Positions 16,908-26,533 of a DNA stretch of 64,000 nucleotides are shown here, one piece after another. This DNA is from Saprospiraceae bacterium (GTDB lineage: Bacteria; Bacteroidota; Bacteroidia; Chitinophagales; Saprospiraceae): assembly GCA_016714985.1 (NCBI GenBank), contig JADKBS010000001.1:453001-517000 (forward strand). The letters are read 5' to 3'. Within the stretch, counting starts at the first letter, position 1. Each line of letters starts with the position of its first letter. The translations under genes and the position numbers were made by a program. A model generated the notes under the pieces. The model saw nothing but the letters and a program-made list of their open reading frames with translations, made no database searches and had not been told where the DNA came from.

Positions 16908-17480
16908 ATGACGATAGGTACTTTGGATATAACCGAACGCCAGTTCTCGGTGGAAGAATGGCTGGAGTTTGAAAAACAGGCCGAGGTTCGGCATGAATAC
17001 TACTATGGAAAACTCATTCCTATGCCAGGAGAAGCAAAAAAGACCAACCGCATTTCCAAGACCTTGGTCAAATTGATGGACGACCATCTTTTGGAACAAG
17101 GTTACGAAGCGTTTTACCTTGATGTGAAAGCCGAGGTCTTGCCAAACGGGATTTACCGTTACCCAGGCATGGTGGTTGCCCCTATTTCCGATAATGAACA
17201 CGAGTACATCGTCAAGCAACCAATTATGCTAGTTGAGGTGGCATCCGAAGATTCGAGCTATCGTGACCGGGTGAAGAAGCGCAAGGAGTACTTCAAGATT
17301 CCCAGCCTTCGGTATTACCTTATCATTTCGCAAGATGATGTTTGGATAGAACTTCATGTAAAATTGGATGACGGTAGCTGGACGACCCGGTATTACACAG
17401 AGATGGAGGATGTGATTGAACTGGAAAAGTTCAACCTTAAGTTGGATGTTGCCTCCATTTACAAGTATGCCAAGGGCTAA
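16908..17480 (+). CDS. Uma2 (DUF820) family PD-(D/E)XK nuclease-like protein
   Basis: A 190-residue protein of the Uma2 family: FSVEEWLEFEKQAEVRHEYY, KLIPMPGEAKKTNRIS, then the core strand and PIMLVEVASEDSSYRDRVKK with downstream YFKIPSLRYYLIISQDD. The conserved E-V and downstream lysines are present, but the first core position, normally YPDVVV, reads YPGMVVAP here, so the metal-binding Asp appears to be missing. Activity is therefore uncertain. The family is frequent in Bacteroidota and cyanobacteria and its biological role is not well defined. Between pheS and gatA with short spacing. Confidence 0.8.
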   Translation: MTIGTLDITERQFSVEEWLEFEKQAEVRHEYYYGKLIPMPGEAKKTNRISKTLVKLMDDHLLEQGYEAFYLDVKAEVLPNGIYRYPGMVVAPISDNEHEYIVKQPIMLVEVASEDSSYRDRVKKRKEYFKIPSLRYYLIISQDDVWIELHVKLDDGSWTTRYYTEMEDVIELEKFNLKLDVASIYKYAKG

Positions 17481-17510
17481 ACAGCCGATTTCCCATTCAA
17501 GAATTAATCA

Positions 17511-18935
17511 ATGCAGCGTCTCAACTCCCTTTTAGATACCCGCACCGCCATTTCCCAAAGCCAAACCACCTGCCTTGCCCTCGTCGAGCACTACCTCGAA
17601 CGCATTGAGGCGACCCGCCACCTCAATATTTACATCGAAGTTTACGAAGCGGAAGCCCGCCAGCGGGCAAGGGAACTGGATGAGAAATTCCAGCAAAACC
17701 CAGCTTCGGTCGGCAAGCTGTTCGGGGCGGTCATTTCATTGAAGGACGTGATTTGCTACGCAGGCCACGAGGTCACGGCGGGTTCCAAGATACTGAAGGG
17801 CTTCAAGTCGCTGTTCAGCGCAACGGCGGTGGAGCGGCTGCTGGCCGAGGACGCCATCCTCATCGGTCGGGTGAACTGCGACGAATTTGCGATGGGCAGC
17901 ACCAACGAGACCTCCTGCTACGGCCCCACCCGCAACGCCGCCGATCCGACGAAGGTGCCGGGCGGCAGCAGCGGCGCATCGGCGGTGGCGGTGCAGGCGG
18001 GCACTTGCTGGGCCTCCATTGGCAGCGATACGGGCGGCTCGGTGCGGCAACCAGCGGCCTTCTGCGGCGTGGTGGGCTTCAAGCCGACTTATGGCCGGAT
18101 TTCGAGGCACGGGCTACTGGCCTACGCCTCCAGCTTCGACCAGATTGGCATTTTGGCGAACTCGGCTGCTGACGCTGCGCTTTTGCTGGAAGTGATGGCT
18201 GGCCCCGATGAGTTCGACGCAACGTGCAGCGAACAGCCCGTGGAGGCTTATTCCAAATCAAATTTTGACAAACCTGCCCGCATCGCCTATTTCGATACGG
18301 CGCTCGACCACCCCGGCATGGATGAGGGGGTGAAAAAACTCACTTTCGATTTCATCGAAAAACTGCGGGCGGATGGGCATTCCGTCGAGCCAGTCGGGTT
18401 CGAGTACCTCGATTTCATCATTCCGGCATACTATGTGCTGACAACCGCCGAGGCTTCGAGCAACCTTAGCCGTTATGATGGTATCCGCTTCGGGCACCGT
18501 ACCCAAGGGGCGATGGACATCCACGAGGTCTATAAAAAGTCGAGAACAGAGGGGTTTGGGACGGAGGTAAAACGCCGTATCATGCTCGGCACTTTCGTAT
18601 TAAGTGCGGGCTATTACGATGCCTATTACGCAAAGGCGCAGCAGGTTCGGAGGCTGATTTTGGAGCGCACAGAAGAAATTTTGAAAAATTTTGACTTTAT
18701 TTTAATGCCCGCTTCACCCACCCCTGCATGGAACATCGGGGAGATGGCCGACGACCCCGTGGCGATGTACCTTGCGGACATCTTCACGGTGCAGGCGAAC
18801 ATGGTCGGTATGCCAGCCATTGCCTTGCCAATTGGCCAGCATCCATGCGGGTTGCCGGTCGGTGTGCAGTTCATGGCGGGTAGGTTTGAGGAGGCCAAAT
18901 TATTGGGTTTTTCCGCCAACTTGGAAACCGCCTGA
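17511..18935 (+). CDS. gatA: Aspartyl/glutamyl-tRNA amidotransferase subunit A
   Basis: A 474-residue amidase-signature protein. The Ser-cisSer-Lys triad is visible: Lys78 in ISLKDV, Ser153 in PGGSSGAS and Ser177 in GSDTGGSVRQPA. CDEFAMGSTNETS and GFKPTYGRISRHGL are typical GatA segments. It releases ammonia from glutamine for transamidation of Glu-tRNA-Gln or Asp-tRNA-Asn in the GatCAB complex. GatB is encoded 12.7 kb away at 31684-33141; gatC was not found here. A 30-base gap separates it from the Uma2-like gene. Confidence 0.95.
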   Translation: MQRLNSLLDTRTAISQSQTTCLALVEHYLERIEATRHLNIYIEVYEAEARQRARELDEKFQQNPASVGKLFGAVISLKDVICYAGHEVTAGSKILKGFKSLFSATAVERLLAEDAILIGRVNCDEFAMGSTNETSCYGPTRNAADPTKVPGGSSGASAVAVQAGTCWASIGSDTGGSVRQPAAFCGVVGFKPTYGRISRHGLLAYASSFDQIGILANSAADAALLLEVMAGPDEFDATCSEQPVEAYSKSNFDKPARIAYFDTALDHPGMDEGVKKLTFDFIEKLRADGHSVEPVGFEYLDFIIPAYYVLTTAEASSNLSRYDGIRFGHRTQGAMDIHEVYKKSRTEGFGTEVKRRIMLGTFVLSAGYYDAYYAKAQQVRRLILERTEEILKNFDFILMPASPTPAWNIGEMADDPVAMYLADIFTVQANMVGMPAIALPIGQHPCGLPVGVQFMAGRFEEAKLLGFSANLETA

Positions 18936-19037
18936 AAGGGTGTTTTTAATTTGGTTTTTCACCTAAAAATCGTTCTTTTTTTTGCCCCTCACAAAGGGTC
19001 GCCCAAAGGGGTGTGGAAAACTTTTAATGCGTGGGGC

Positions 19038-19067
19038 TTGCACAGCCAAAACTTATGGCTACTTTTG
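19038..19067 (+). promoter_or_regulatory. Strong Bacteroidota promoter for the lytic transglycosylase
   Basis: TTG (19038-19040), a 19-base spacer and TACTTTTG (19060-19067). The predicted 5' leader to ATG 19242 is ~165 bases. No other element is recognised in the 18936-19241 gap. Confidence 0.7.
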
Positions 19068-19241
19068 CATCCTCACACAGTCTATGGACAATTGATAAAC
19101 GGCTTACCGATACGAACAAAATATCCTCGTTTTACAGCTAGAAGAAAACTACGGAGGAGCCGGTTCAGCAACAGTTTTCAGCATAAACGCCTATATCGCT
19201 GCTGCATGAAACCGGGATTTGTTAACGAACCAGATTAGTAC

Positions 19242-20756
19242 ATGGAACCTTTTAGATTTCGCCTTTTACAGGCATTGCTTTTCATTTTTACCCTGTCCGC
19301 TCTTCAAACCAACGCAAATACCAGCTTTAACGCAGATGAAATAAAGTCTCGCTTTGAGACGATGGACTGCATGATTGCTCCCCGCTACACTTCAGAAGTG
19401 GAGAGTTTCATCAAAAAGCACCTTGCCTACAATGGCTCTAGCGCAAGGCGCATCATGGAAAGAGCTTCTGTCTATTTCCCCATCTATGAAAAATACCTGA
19501 AGGAGCACGACCTGCCGCAAGACCTGAAATTCCTCTCCATCGTGGAGTCCTCCCTAGTGCCACAGGCAGTTTCTCCTGCTGGCGCAAAAGGGCTTTGGCA
19601 GTTCATGTCCGAGACGGGCAAGAACTACTGCCTGACCATAGACAAAGAGGTGGACGAGCGCCTTTGCCCCTACAATGCCACCGAGGCTGCCATGCAGTAC
19701 CTTGCCAAGCAGTTCCAGCGATTCGGCACTTGGGAATTGGCCTTAGCATCTTACAACTGTGGCCCCGGTACCATCAACAACGCTATGAAGCGGGCCAGGA
19801 GCAACGACTATTGGGCCATTTCCAAGTACCTGCCAAGGGAAACGAAAAACTTCGTTCCCGCCTTCCTCGGTGCTGCATACATCGCCAATTTTTACCACCT
19901 GCATGGTATTGAACCCAATTACCCCAGCCTTGACATGCAAGTGACGGAAGCCATTAAAGTTTACGACAAGCTTGATTTTGCGACCATCGCTTCCGTTACG
20001 GGCTTGCCAGTTTTCGTCATTGAGGATTTGAACCCTGCCTTTAAAAAAGATTTCGTGCCGGACAACACGGAGGGATACGATGTCGTCGTCCCACGCCGCA
20101 CTTCTACTGCCTTGGTGGAGTACCTTGAGGCCCGCCACCCGAACAGCCCACGCAAAAAGGACATGCCCGAGGTGCTGCCCGTCCCTGCCGACTCTTCCAA
20201 CTATAAGCCAGCGGAACTTTACTTCATGTCAACTTACGTGGTGGCCGAGGGCGATAAAATAGGCGAGCTTGCCGAAACTTTCAACATAGCGCCCTACAAC
20301 CTAAAGGTTTGGAACAAGCTGACGAGCTATCAACTCAAAAAAGGGCAAGAGCTTACCATCTGGTTCCCCAACGAGTTCCACCACTTCTTGCCGAAAGATG
20401 GAAAGTTGAACATCACACCGGTAATTGTTCCTGTGGCCAATACAAAAACGAAGGAAGTAGTAGTGGAGGAAGTCTTCGAAAGGGATAACCTCCCCTTGCC
20501 AAGCGAAATACCGACTATCCAAACGGCCTCAAAACTGGAATCCATCCATGCGCCCACCCTGAAAGTTGCGATAGCGCCACCAGCCACTGTTGCAGCGCCG
20601 AAAGCGAGGGGAAACAAGATGGAGAAAATCATTGCACCTTTGAAGGATATCAAAATCCAGTTGCCGAAGCTCAAGGAAAAACAGGCAAAACCGAAACCCG
20701 CCCCGGTTAAGCCCGGTAAAAAATACGTTGAGACAAGTGGCCACTGGCTGTTATAA
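19242..20756 (+). CDS. MltD-like membrane-bound lytic murein transglycosylase with LysM
   Basis: A 504-residue exported protein. A signal peptide (~1-26) precedes an SLT domain (~85-235) with the catalytic Glu102 in LSIVESSLVPQAVS and the motifs GAKGLWQFM and ALASYNCGPGTINNAM. A LysM peptidoglycan-binding domain follows (~325-375, VVAEGDKIGELAETFNIAPYN). The C-terminal ~110 residues are low-complexity and rich in Lys, Pro and Ala. It would cut the glycan backbone with formation of anhydro-muropeptides. It has its own promoter and a strong terminator. Confidence 0.93.
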   Translation: MEPFRFRLLQALLFIFTLSALQTNANTSFNADEIKSRFETMDCMIAPRYTSEVESFIKKHLAYNGSSARRIMERASVYFPIYEKYLKEHDLPQDLKFLSIVESSLVPQAVSPAGAKGLWQFMSETGKNYCLTIDKEVDERLCPYNATEAAMQYLAKQFQRFGTWELALASYNCGPGTINNAMKRARSNDYWAISKYLPRETKNFVPAFLGAAYIANFYHLHGIEPNYPSLDMQVTEAIKVYDKLDFATIASVTGLPVFVIEDLNPAFKKDFVPDNTEGYDVVVPRRTSTALVEYLEARHPNSPRKKDMPEVLPVPADSSNYKPAELYFMSTYVVAEGDKIGELAETFNIAPYNLKVWNKLTSYQLKKGQELTIWFPNEFHHFLPKDGKLNITPVIVPVANTKTKEVVVEEVFERDNLPLPSEIPTIQTASKLESIHAPTLKVAIAPPATVAAPKARGNKMEKIIAPLKDIKIQLPKLKEKQAKPKPAPVKPGKKYVETSGHWLL

Positions 20757-20773
20757 TTTTCGTCAACATACAA

Positions 20774-20818
20774 ACAGAAGGGCTTCCAGCACGAGTTGGA
20801 AGCCCTTCTGTTTTTTTT
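20774..20818 (+). terminator. Rho-independent terminator after the lytic transglycosylase
   Basis: A perfect 15-bp stem (ACAGAAGGGCTTCCA, 20774-20788 with 20797-20811) followed by eight T residues. Confidence 0.9.
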
Positions 20819-20876
20819 GCCATTGCCTACCCGCCATCCAATGAAAACCCATTTTTTTGCAAAAAAAATATCCGCC

Positions 20877-21518
20877 ATGCCAGCCACCATCGTCATTTTT
20901 ACCTTCAACCCCTTTCAAGAGAACACCTACATCGTTTTCGATGAAACGAAAGAATGCGCCATCATTGACCCCGGCTGCTTCGAGGCGCACGAGCGCATCG
21001 AATTGGACAAGTTCATCCAAGACAATGAACTAAAACCCGTTCGGCTCATCAACACCCATTGCCATTTAGACCATGTTTTCGGCAATGCTTTCGTCAGCCG
21101 TACTTGGGAACTGGAATTAGAGATACACAAGGGCGAGCTACCCGTGCTGGAGGCCGTGCCGCAGATTGCGAAATTCTACGGAATGCCATCGGGCGAGCTT
21201 TCGCCAGCACCTGGCAGGTTCATCGAAGAAGGGGAAGTAATTGCCTTCGGCAAAACCAAGATGGAAGCGATTTTGACGCCCGGCCACTCACCGGCCAGCC
21301 TGTCTTTTTATATCAGGGAAGGTGGGCTGCTCCTTGCGGGGGATGTGCTGTTCCGGGAGGGCATTGGCCGCACCGACCTGCCTGGTGGCGACTACGACAC
21401 GCTCATTGCCAGCATAAAAGACAAGCTGTTGCCTTTGGGTGATGAGGTCAAGGTGTTCCCCGGCCACGGGCCATCCACCACGATTGGGCACGAGCGGCGA
21501 CACAATCCTTTTCTCTGA
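20877..21518 (+). CDS. Metallo-beta-lactamase-fold hydrolase (glyoxalase II-like)
   Basis: The start chosen is ATG 20877 because the fold begins immediately (VIFTFNPFQENTYIV); an in-frame ATG at 20841 would add 12 residues. 213 residues. The zinc-binding motif THCHLDHVFGN (His61-x-His63-x-Asp65-His66) is followed by TPGHSPASLSF, LLAGDVLFREGIGRTDLPGG and FPGHGPSTTIGHE. These are the metal ligands of hydroxyacylglutathione-hydrolase/YcbL-like enzymes. The substrate is not determined; a thioester hydrolase is likely. Confidence 0.88.
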   Translation: MPATIVIFTFNPFQENTYIVFDETKECAIIDPGCFEAHERIELDKFIQDNELKPVRLINTHCHLDHVFGNAFVSRTWELELEIHKGELPVLEAVPQIAKFYGMPSGELSPAPGRFIEEGEVIAFGKTKMEAILTPGHSPASLSFYIREGGLLLAGDVLFREGIGRTDLPGGDYDTLIASIKDKLLPLGDEVKVFPGHGPSTTIGHERRHNPFL

Positions 21519-21520
21519 GC

Positions 21521-24279
21521 CTACCGCACTATCATCACATCCCCCTCAAAAAGGATGACGACCCCGTCCAAAAACTCCACTTGCGCCAAGTAGGCAAAGA
21601 TGCCGGGGTTCATCAACTTGCCCCGGAAGAAGCCGTCCCAGCCCATCGTTTCATCGCCAAACTTGATGTCGGTGCCGTTGAAGACATTGTCGCCCCAGCG
21701 GTCAAAGATTTTCAGTGCCTTGATGGACGTGGCTGCCCTACCGCCGTAGCCCGTGAAGTAGTCGTTGATGCCGTCGCCATTGGGCGAGAAGGCATTGGGG
21801 AAATAGACGGGCCTCACAAGGTTGACGAAGATGGTCACGGAATCAACGCCCGTGCAGCCATTTTCGTCCGTGGCCGTTAGGTAGAAAGTGGTCGTATTGA
21901 AAGGGAAGGCCGTTGGGCCGAGGCAGTCCGCACAATCGAGCAAGGGCTGGCCGGAAGGCGTCCATGTGAGCGTCACGGGGAGATTGGCGGGCGTCACGAT
22001 GGCGTTGATGTCCGCTGTATAGCCAAGGTCAATGGTCTGGTCGTTGCCGGCCTCTACGATGATAGGCGGCGGCTGGTTGATGGTGGCGGGTAAGGTGATG
22101 GTACATCCCCTGCTGTCCAATACCACAACGTCGTAGGTGCCTGCGGCAAGGTTGGTGAAAGAGGATTCCCCTTGGAAATCAGTGCCAGTCAAGCTGTATT
22201 CATAAGGCGTAGTTCCGCCAGCCGCAGAAACGTTGATTACGCCCGTTTCATCGCCAAAGCAAATCACATCCTCCGCTTCAAGGGTCATGGTGAGCAGGGG
22301 TGGTTCTATAATGGTCGTGGTTGAAACAGCCGTGCAGCCGTTGCCATCGGTGACGGTAACTTCGTAGCTGCCAGCCACAAGGTTTTCGATGTTGGGCGTA
22401 GTAGCCCCATTGCCCCACAAATAAGTATAATTGCCCGCCCCTCCGCCGGGGGCTACCATTGCCGAACCATTGCTTTCCCCAAAACAACTGATATTGATGG
22501 AGCTGATATTGGGTTCCAGCACCGGGAAGTCCACCACCTCGATGATGAAATTGCCGGGGCAACCTTGGCCGTCCACCACCTGTACATTGTACGTGCCTGC
22601 GGGGATGCCACCGAGGGTATTGCTGGACTGCGGCCCGTTGCCGAAGTCGAAGGTGACAGGCGGGTTGGAGACTTGGATGGTGATGGAAATGGTGCCGTCC
22701 GAGTCGCCGTTGCAGGTAGGCGGGTCAACGGGGTCAACATTGGCCGCAAGGCTAAGCCCCTCTTCCACCTCGAAGTCAAAGGTTTGGGTACAGCCGTCCG
22801 CCGTTTGAACTGTGACTTCGTAGTCGCCAGCCACCAAATCAACAATAGAGGTATCCGTGGTGAAAACGCCGGTGCCAGTCCAGTCATAGCCGTAGGGCTG
22901 CCCGGCGCCAGTCGGCGATAGAATGACAGCTCCCGTATTGGCCGAAGGGCCACAATAATCCAAGAGCAAGGTGGGATCCACTTCAGGCAGGGGTAGCACA
23001 GTGATTGTCTCGACGCTGGTCACTTGGCAGCCGTCCTCGTTGGTGATGGTGAGGGCTGCAGACACCGTGCCGGGAACGTTGTAGGTGACGGTGTGCGGCC
23101 CTTTGCCGTTGGCAGTGGCAGGGCTTGCGCCCACGCCAAAGTTCCAGTGCCAATCGGTAATGGCGTCAATCGAAGTGGAGGCATCGGTGAAGGTGACTTG
23201 GGTGCTTTCACAAACGAGCGTTGGGGCCAGCGAGAAGTCGGCAGTTGGGCCTTGGAAGGTACTGGTTCCGCCGAAATCAATCGAAAAGCCATTGCCCGAT
23301 TCACTGAAATTGTTGATGACAAGCGCATAGCTCTTGCCCGCCACCATGTCAATGGCCGCCACGAAATTGTTCTGACCAACAGCGCAGCCCGGCGCTTCGA
23401 GATGTCGGACTCATTCAGGCTGAGGCCCGTTGCCCCTGAGCATTCTTGCCAATCCTCAAAATCTTCGCCCACGTTTTCACCAGCTGCTTCGCAACGGATG
23501 AGTTCCTTGTTGTCGCAATCGTCTATGCCGCCGGGCAGTTCATAAACCGCAAAGTCAATATCATCGGCAGGGTTGTTGGGAGTAATGGTGAACGTGAACG
23601 TACCCGACTCTTTGCAGGTCCAACGGTACCAAGAACTGGCGATTTCCTGGTTGATGCAGGCTGAAGGGTCCACCTCATTGGGGTCGCCGCCTTCGCCAAT
23701 GGCCTGCTCCACGCTGAAAGAGGACTTGTCACAGAGGATGACAGCAGAGGAGCAGTCGCTGCTCAGTTCAGGCACGGCGTTGTAGTTGTTGAGGCAGAGC
23801 TTGAAGGTGCCCGTGTTGGCGCTTCGGCCGGCCACCCGCAGGTAGTAGGTCTGCCCAATGGTGAGCGGCCCAGCGAAGGTCTCTGCCACATTGAGGTTGA
23901 AGGCGTCCGATATGCACTGAACCTCGGTGAGTGCGGTACAATTGCCTGAATAAATGACCACCTCTGGGTCTTCCAAGGTGCCACCGGGAGGTATGTTGCC
24001 AGCCGTGGCACCTATCACCCTGATGTTCAACGTGTTGGCCTGGGCCACGAACGAAAACCAGATGTCGTTGTGGGTCTGGTTGTTGGGGAAGCAGCCGGGC
24101 AGTGTGACGTTGCTCTCTGTTGCCCCCACATTGGAATAGGCTGCGTTGGCCGAGCACCAGTTGCTGAGGTTCGTAAGGCTGGTTGCGTTAGCGCATTCAT
24201 TGTTGGCAGGTTGGGCAAACAGGGTCGTTGCACCGAGGGAGAAAGCCAGCAAAATACAATGGGTCAAGCGTTGTTTCAT
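21521..24279 (-). pseudogene. Large secreted protein with SprB-like repeats and gliding-type C-terminus, interrupted by one frameshift
   Basis: The start is ATG 24279 with signal peptide (MKQRLTHCILLAFSLGATTLFA). The first frame (24279 to about 23398) encodes a bacterial pre-peptidase-like domain region ending SLNESDIS; the frame then changes by one missing base, and the second (about 23398 to 21521) continues PGCAVGQNNFVAAIDMVAGK. The joined protein is ~919 residues: pre-peptidase-like domains, a PKD domain (~365-450), repeats of the SprB type (TCNGDSDGTISI, CFGESNGSAMV, CFGDETGVINV) and a type B gliding-associated C-terminal domain (YFPNAFSPNGDGINDYF). Likely a type IX-secreted adhesin. Whether the frameshift is real or an assembly error cannot be told. 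Confidence 0.85.
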
Positions 24280-24364
24280 GACAGGTGATTGTATTGGGTT
24301 GATGAGGGTTAATATTGTTGAAAATGGTTGAAGTCGTTGTGAGCGAGAACGCAGCCTTGCCCTG

Positions 24365-24372
24365 CAAAAGTA
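24365..24372 (-). promoter_or_regulatory. Candidate promoter box of the SprB-like gene
   Basis: TACTTTTG on the minus strand, 85 bases before ATG 24279; the -33 element is not well matched. Confidence 0.35.
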
Positions 24373-24526
24373 CGCCATCGGTGGCAGAAGTCCGTTACCA
24401 TTGCGTTAAGATGGCTGGGATGTTACATAACCATTAAACGATGCGGCCATGAAACCATGAAAATATTAATTTTGCCCCCTATGATGACGCCTTGGCCAAC
24501 CTTTAGGGTTGGGCTTTAACCTAAGA

Positions 24527-24601
24527 AGCTGTCTGAATTTGGTTCACCTGGCTCGAAACACGACTTTTCAGCTCGGTGAACCATGTTCAAACAGCTTCTA
24601 A
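24527..24601. repeat. Imperfect 25-bp inverted repeat upstream of pssA
   Basis: AGAAGCTGTCTGAATTTGG... (24527-24551) pairs with its complement at 24577-24601 (22 of 25 positions), around a 25-base loop. It ends 9 bases before the preferred pssA start at 24610 and could affect translation. Confidence 0.6.
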
Positions 24602-24609
24602 ATGACGGC

Positions 24610-25329
24610 ATGAAAAAAAACATACCGAATATTATCACCTTGCTGAACTTGTTCTTTGGTTGCTGCGCAATTGCAAGCGTACTATATGGGCAGTTTGTAC
24701 AGGCATTTTGGTTTAGCATCGCCAGCGGCGTGGCCGATTACCTGGACGGCACCTGCGCCCGCATGCTCAAAGTGAAGTCGCCCCTTGGTCAGCAACTAGA
24801 CTCCCTTGCTGACATGGTGTCGTTTGGCGTAGCACCCGGTGCCGTCATGTACATGCTTTTGGTGAAAGGGCTTGCTGGCAACGACGTACTGCCCATCGAA
24901 CTTACGCTGGCCGCTTCGCCCGCCTTCCTCATCACGCTGTTTGCTGCCGTCCGCCTCGCCAATTTCAACATTGACACCCGCCAGACGGAAAATTTCATCG
25001 GTATGCCAACGCCATCTTGCGCTATCTATGCCATTGGGCTGCTGCTTGTCTATCATTTCGACTCGTTTGGCTTCGCCAAATTGGTGTCTAACCCGATATT
25101 TCTTTACCTGAACATCCCCGTGCTCTGTTGGCTGATGGTGGCAGGTCTGCCCATGTTCAGCCTTAAATTCAAAAACCTCGCTTGGGAGGGCAACGAGATT
25201 CGCTTTATCTTTGCCGCCTTTGCCGTGGTAGCCTTGGTTTTGCTCAGGGAAGCTGCATTCCCGATCATCATTATCGGCCACGTGTTGTTTTCATTGTTCA
25301 ACCATTTGAAAGTTAGCAGGAACGTTTAA
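24610..25329 (+). CDS. pssA: CDP-diacylglycerol--serine O-phosphatidyltransferase
   Basis: The start chosen is ATG 24610 (MKKNIPNIITLLNLFFGCCA); an in-frame ATG at 24583 falls inside an inverted repeat. 239 residues with several membrane helices. The CDP-alcohol phosphotransferase motif is complete: DGTCAR at 46-51, Gly60, Asp64 and Asp68 (D-G-x2-A-R-x8-G-x3-D-x3-D). It makes phosphatidylserine from CDP-diacylglycerol, the precursor of phosphatidylethanolamine. The SADMVSFG-like LADMVSFGVAPG segment is typical of PssA. Confidence 0.92.
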   Translation: MKKNIPNIITLLNLFFGCCAIASVLYGQFVQAFWFSIASGVADYLDGTCARMLKVKSPLGQQLDSLADMVSFGVAPGAVMYMLLVKGLAGNDVLPIELTLAASPAFLITLFAAVRLANFNIDTRQTENFIGMPTPSCAIYAIGLLLVYHFDSFGFAKLVSNPIFLYLNIPVLCWLMVAGLPMFSLKFKNLAWEGNEIRFIFAAFAVVALVLLREAAFPIIIIGHVLFSLFNHLKVSRNV

Positions 25330-25377
25330 CTAACTTTATACTAGGTTCTTGATACTGGATAAAGCAGGACATTGCAC

Positions 25378-25412
25378 CTGCATCCAGCATCCAGCATCCA
25401 TCATCCAGCATC
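25378..25412. repeat. CATCCAG heptamer repeats upstream of purS
   Basis: Tandem CATCCAG/CATCCAT units at 25381-25411, seven bases before the purS start. A weaker complementary ACTGGAT lies at 25352-25358. Confidence 0.55.
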
Positions 25413-25418
25413 ACCACC

Positions 25419-25670
25419 ATGAAATTCACAGCAGAAATAGACATCATGCCCCACAAGGAACTGCTCGACCCACAGGGAAAGGCCGTTCAGCACAGCATGG
25501 GCAACCTCCACATTGCAGGCGTACACGACGTGCGCATTGGCAAGCACATCCGCATGGAAGTAGAAGCAGCCTCCAAGGACGAAGCCACCGCCAAGGTGGA
25601 CGAAGCCTGCAAGAAGTTGCTCGCCAACCTTATCATGGAGACTTATCACTTCACTTTGCACGAGAATTAA
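25419..25670 (+). CDS. purS: Phosphoribosylformylglycinamidine synthase subunit PurS
   Basis: An 83-residue protein, the usual PurS length. Family features include the LLDPQGKAVQHSMG segment, VHDVRIGKHIRMEVE and CKKLLANLIMETYHF. In Gram-positive-type purine synthesis PurS bridges PurL and the glutaminase PurQ. purL and purQ are not in this window. The gene is flanked by 7- and 8-bp repeat arrays on both sides. Confidence 0.9.
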   Translation: MKFTAEIDIMPHKELLDPQGKAVQHSMGNLHIAGVHDVRIGKHIRMEVEAASKDEATAKVDEACKKLLANLIMETYHFTLHEN

Positions 25671-25738
25671 GGAATTAAGGATTGAAGGATTGAATGGGCA
25701 AACGGCCGCTTCCTTCAATCCTTCAATCCTTTATCCCT
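25671..25738. repeat. GGATTGAA inverted repeat between purS and rsmI
   Basis: Arms of AAGGATTGAAGGATTGAA and its exact complement surround a ~20-base loop at about 25709. The right arm ends near the rsmI start. It may act as a hairpin between the two genes. Confidence 0.75.
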
Positions 25739-25749
25739 CCAATTCTTCC

Positions 25750-26418
25750 ATGCTGTACCTCATCCCCACGCCCATCGGCAACCTGGAGGACATCACCCTC
25801 CGCACCCTCCGCATCCTGAAGGAGGTGGACAGGGTTTGGGCGGAGGATACCCGTGTGACCAAGCGGCTGCTCGACCATTTTGAGATAAAAACCCCGGTTT
25901 CGGCCTTCCATGCTTTCAATGAGCATTCCGTCACGGCCAATATCGTGCAGCAGCTAAAGGCAGGCGCCACTTTTGCACTTGCCTCCGATGCGGGCACGCC
26001 CGGCATATCCGACCCCGGGTTCCTGCTTGTGCGGGAGTGCGTGCGGCAGGGCGTGCGGGTGGAGTGCCTGCCCGGCCCAACGGCTTTCGTGCCAGCACTT
26101 GCCGCCAGTGGGCTGCCCTGCGACAAGTTTTTTTTCGAGGGCTTTTTGCCGCATAAAAAAGGACGCCAGACCCGCCTGAAATACCTCGCCGCTTTGCCCT
26201 GTACCTTTATCCTGTACGAATCGCCAAACCGTCTCGTCAAGTGTTTGGAGCAATTGTCTGAGTTTTGTAGCCCCGGGCGACAAGCCTGCGTCGCAAGGGA
26301 ATTGACGAAAATCCACGAAGAACTGCGTACGGATACGCTGGCCGAGCTATTGGCGTTTTATAAGGAGAAAAACGTGAAAGGGGAAATCGTAGTAGTGGTG
26401 GCGGGGACGGGGGAGTGA
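25750..26418 (+). CDS. rsmI: 16S rRNA (cytidine-2'-O)-methyltransferase RsmI
   Basis: The start chosen is ATG 25750 (MLYLIPTPIGNLEDIT); upstream in-frame codons are repeat-derived. The 222-residue product has the tetrapyrrole-methylase fold and RsmI signatures: PTPIGNLEDITLRTLRIL, AEDTRVTKRLLDHF, ALASDAGTPGISDPGF and the VECLPGPTAFVPALAASGLP segment. It methylates the 2'-O of C1402 in 16S rRNA. It follows purS across the repeat hairpin. Confidence 0.93.
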   Translation: MLYLIPTPIGNLEDITLRTLRILKEVDRVWAEDTRVTKRLLDHFEIKTPVSAFHAFNEHSVTANIVQQLKAGATFALASDAGTPGISDPGFLLVRECVRQGVRVECLPGPTAFVPALAASGLPCDKFFFEGFLPHKKGRQTRLKYLAALPCTFILYESPNRLVKCLEQLSEFCSPGRQACVARELTKIHEELRTDTLAELLAFYKEKNVKGEIVVVVAGTGE

Positions 26419-26533
26419 AGTTGGCAGCTTGTCCGCCTTTGGCGGGTTCGACAGTGGGCAGTTTGCAGTCAGTATGCAGTTCCAGAAGTCTAATAGTCGG
26501 CATGTGGTCTTAACTCAAAAGGGTAAAATCGAA

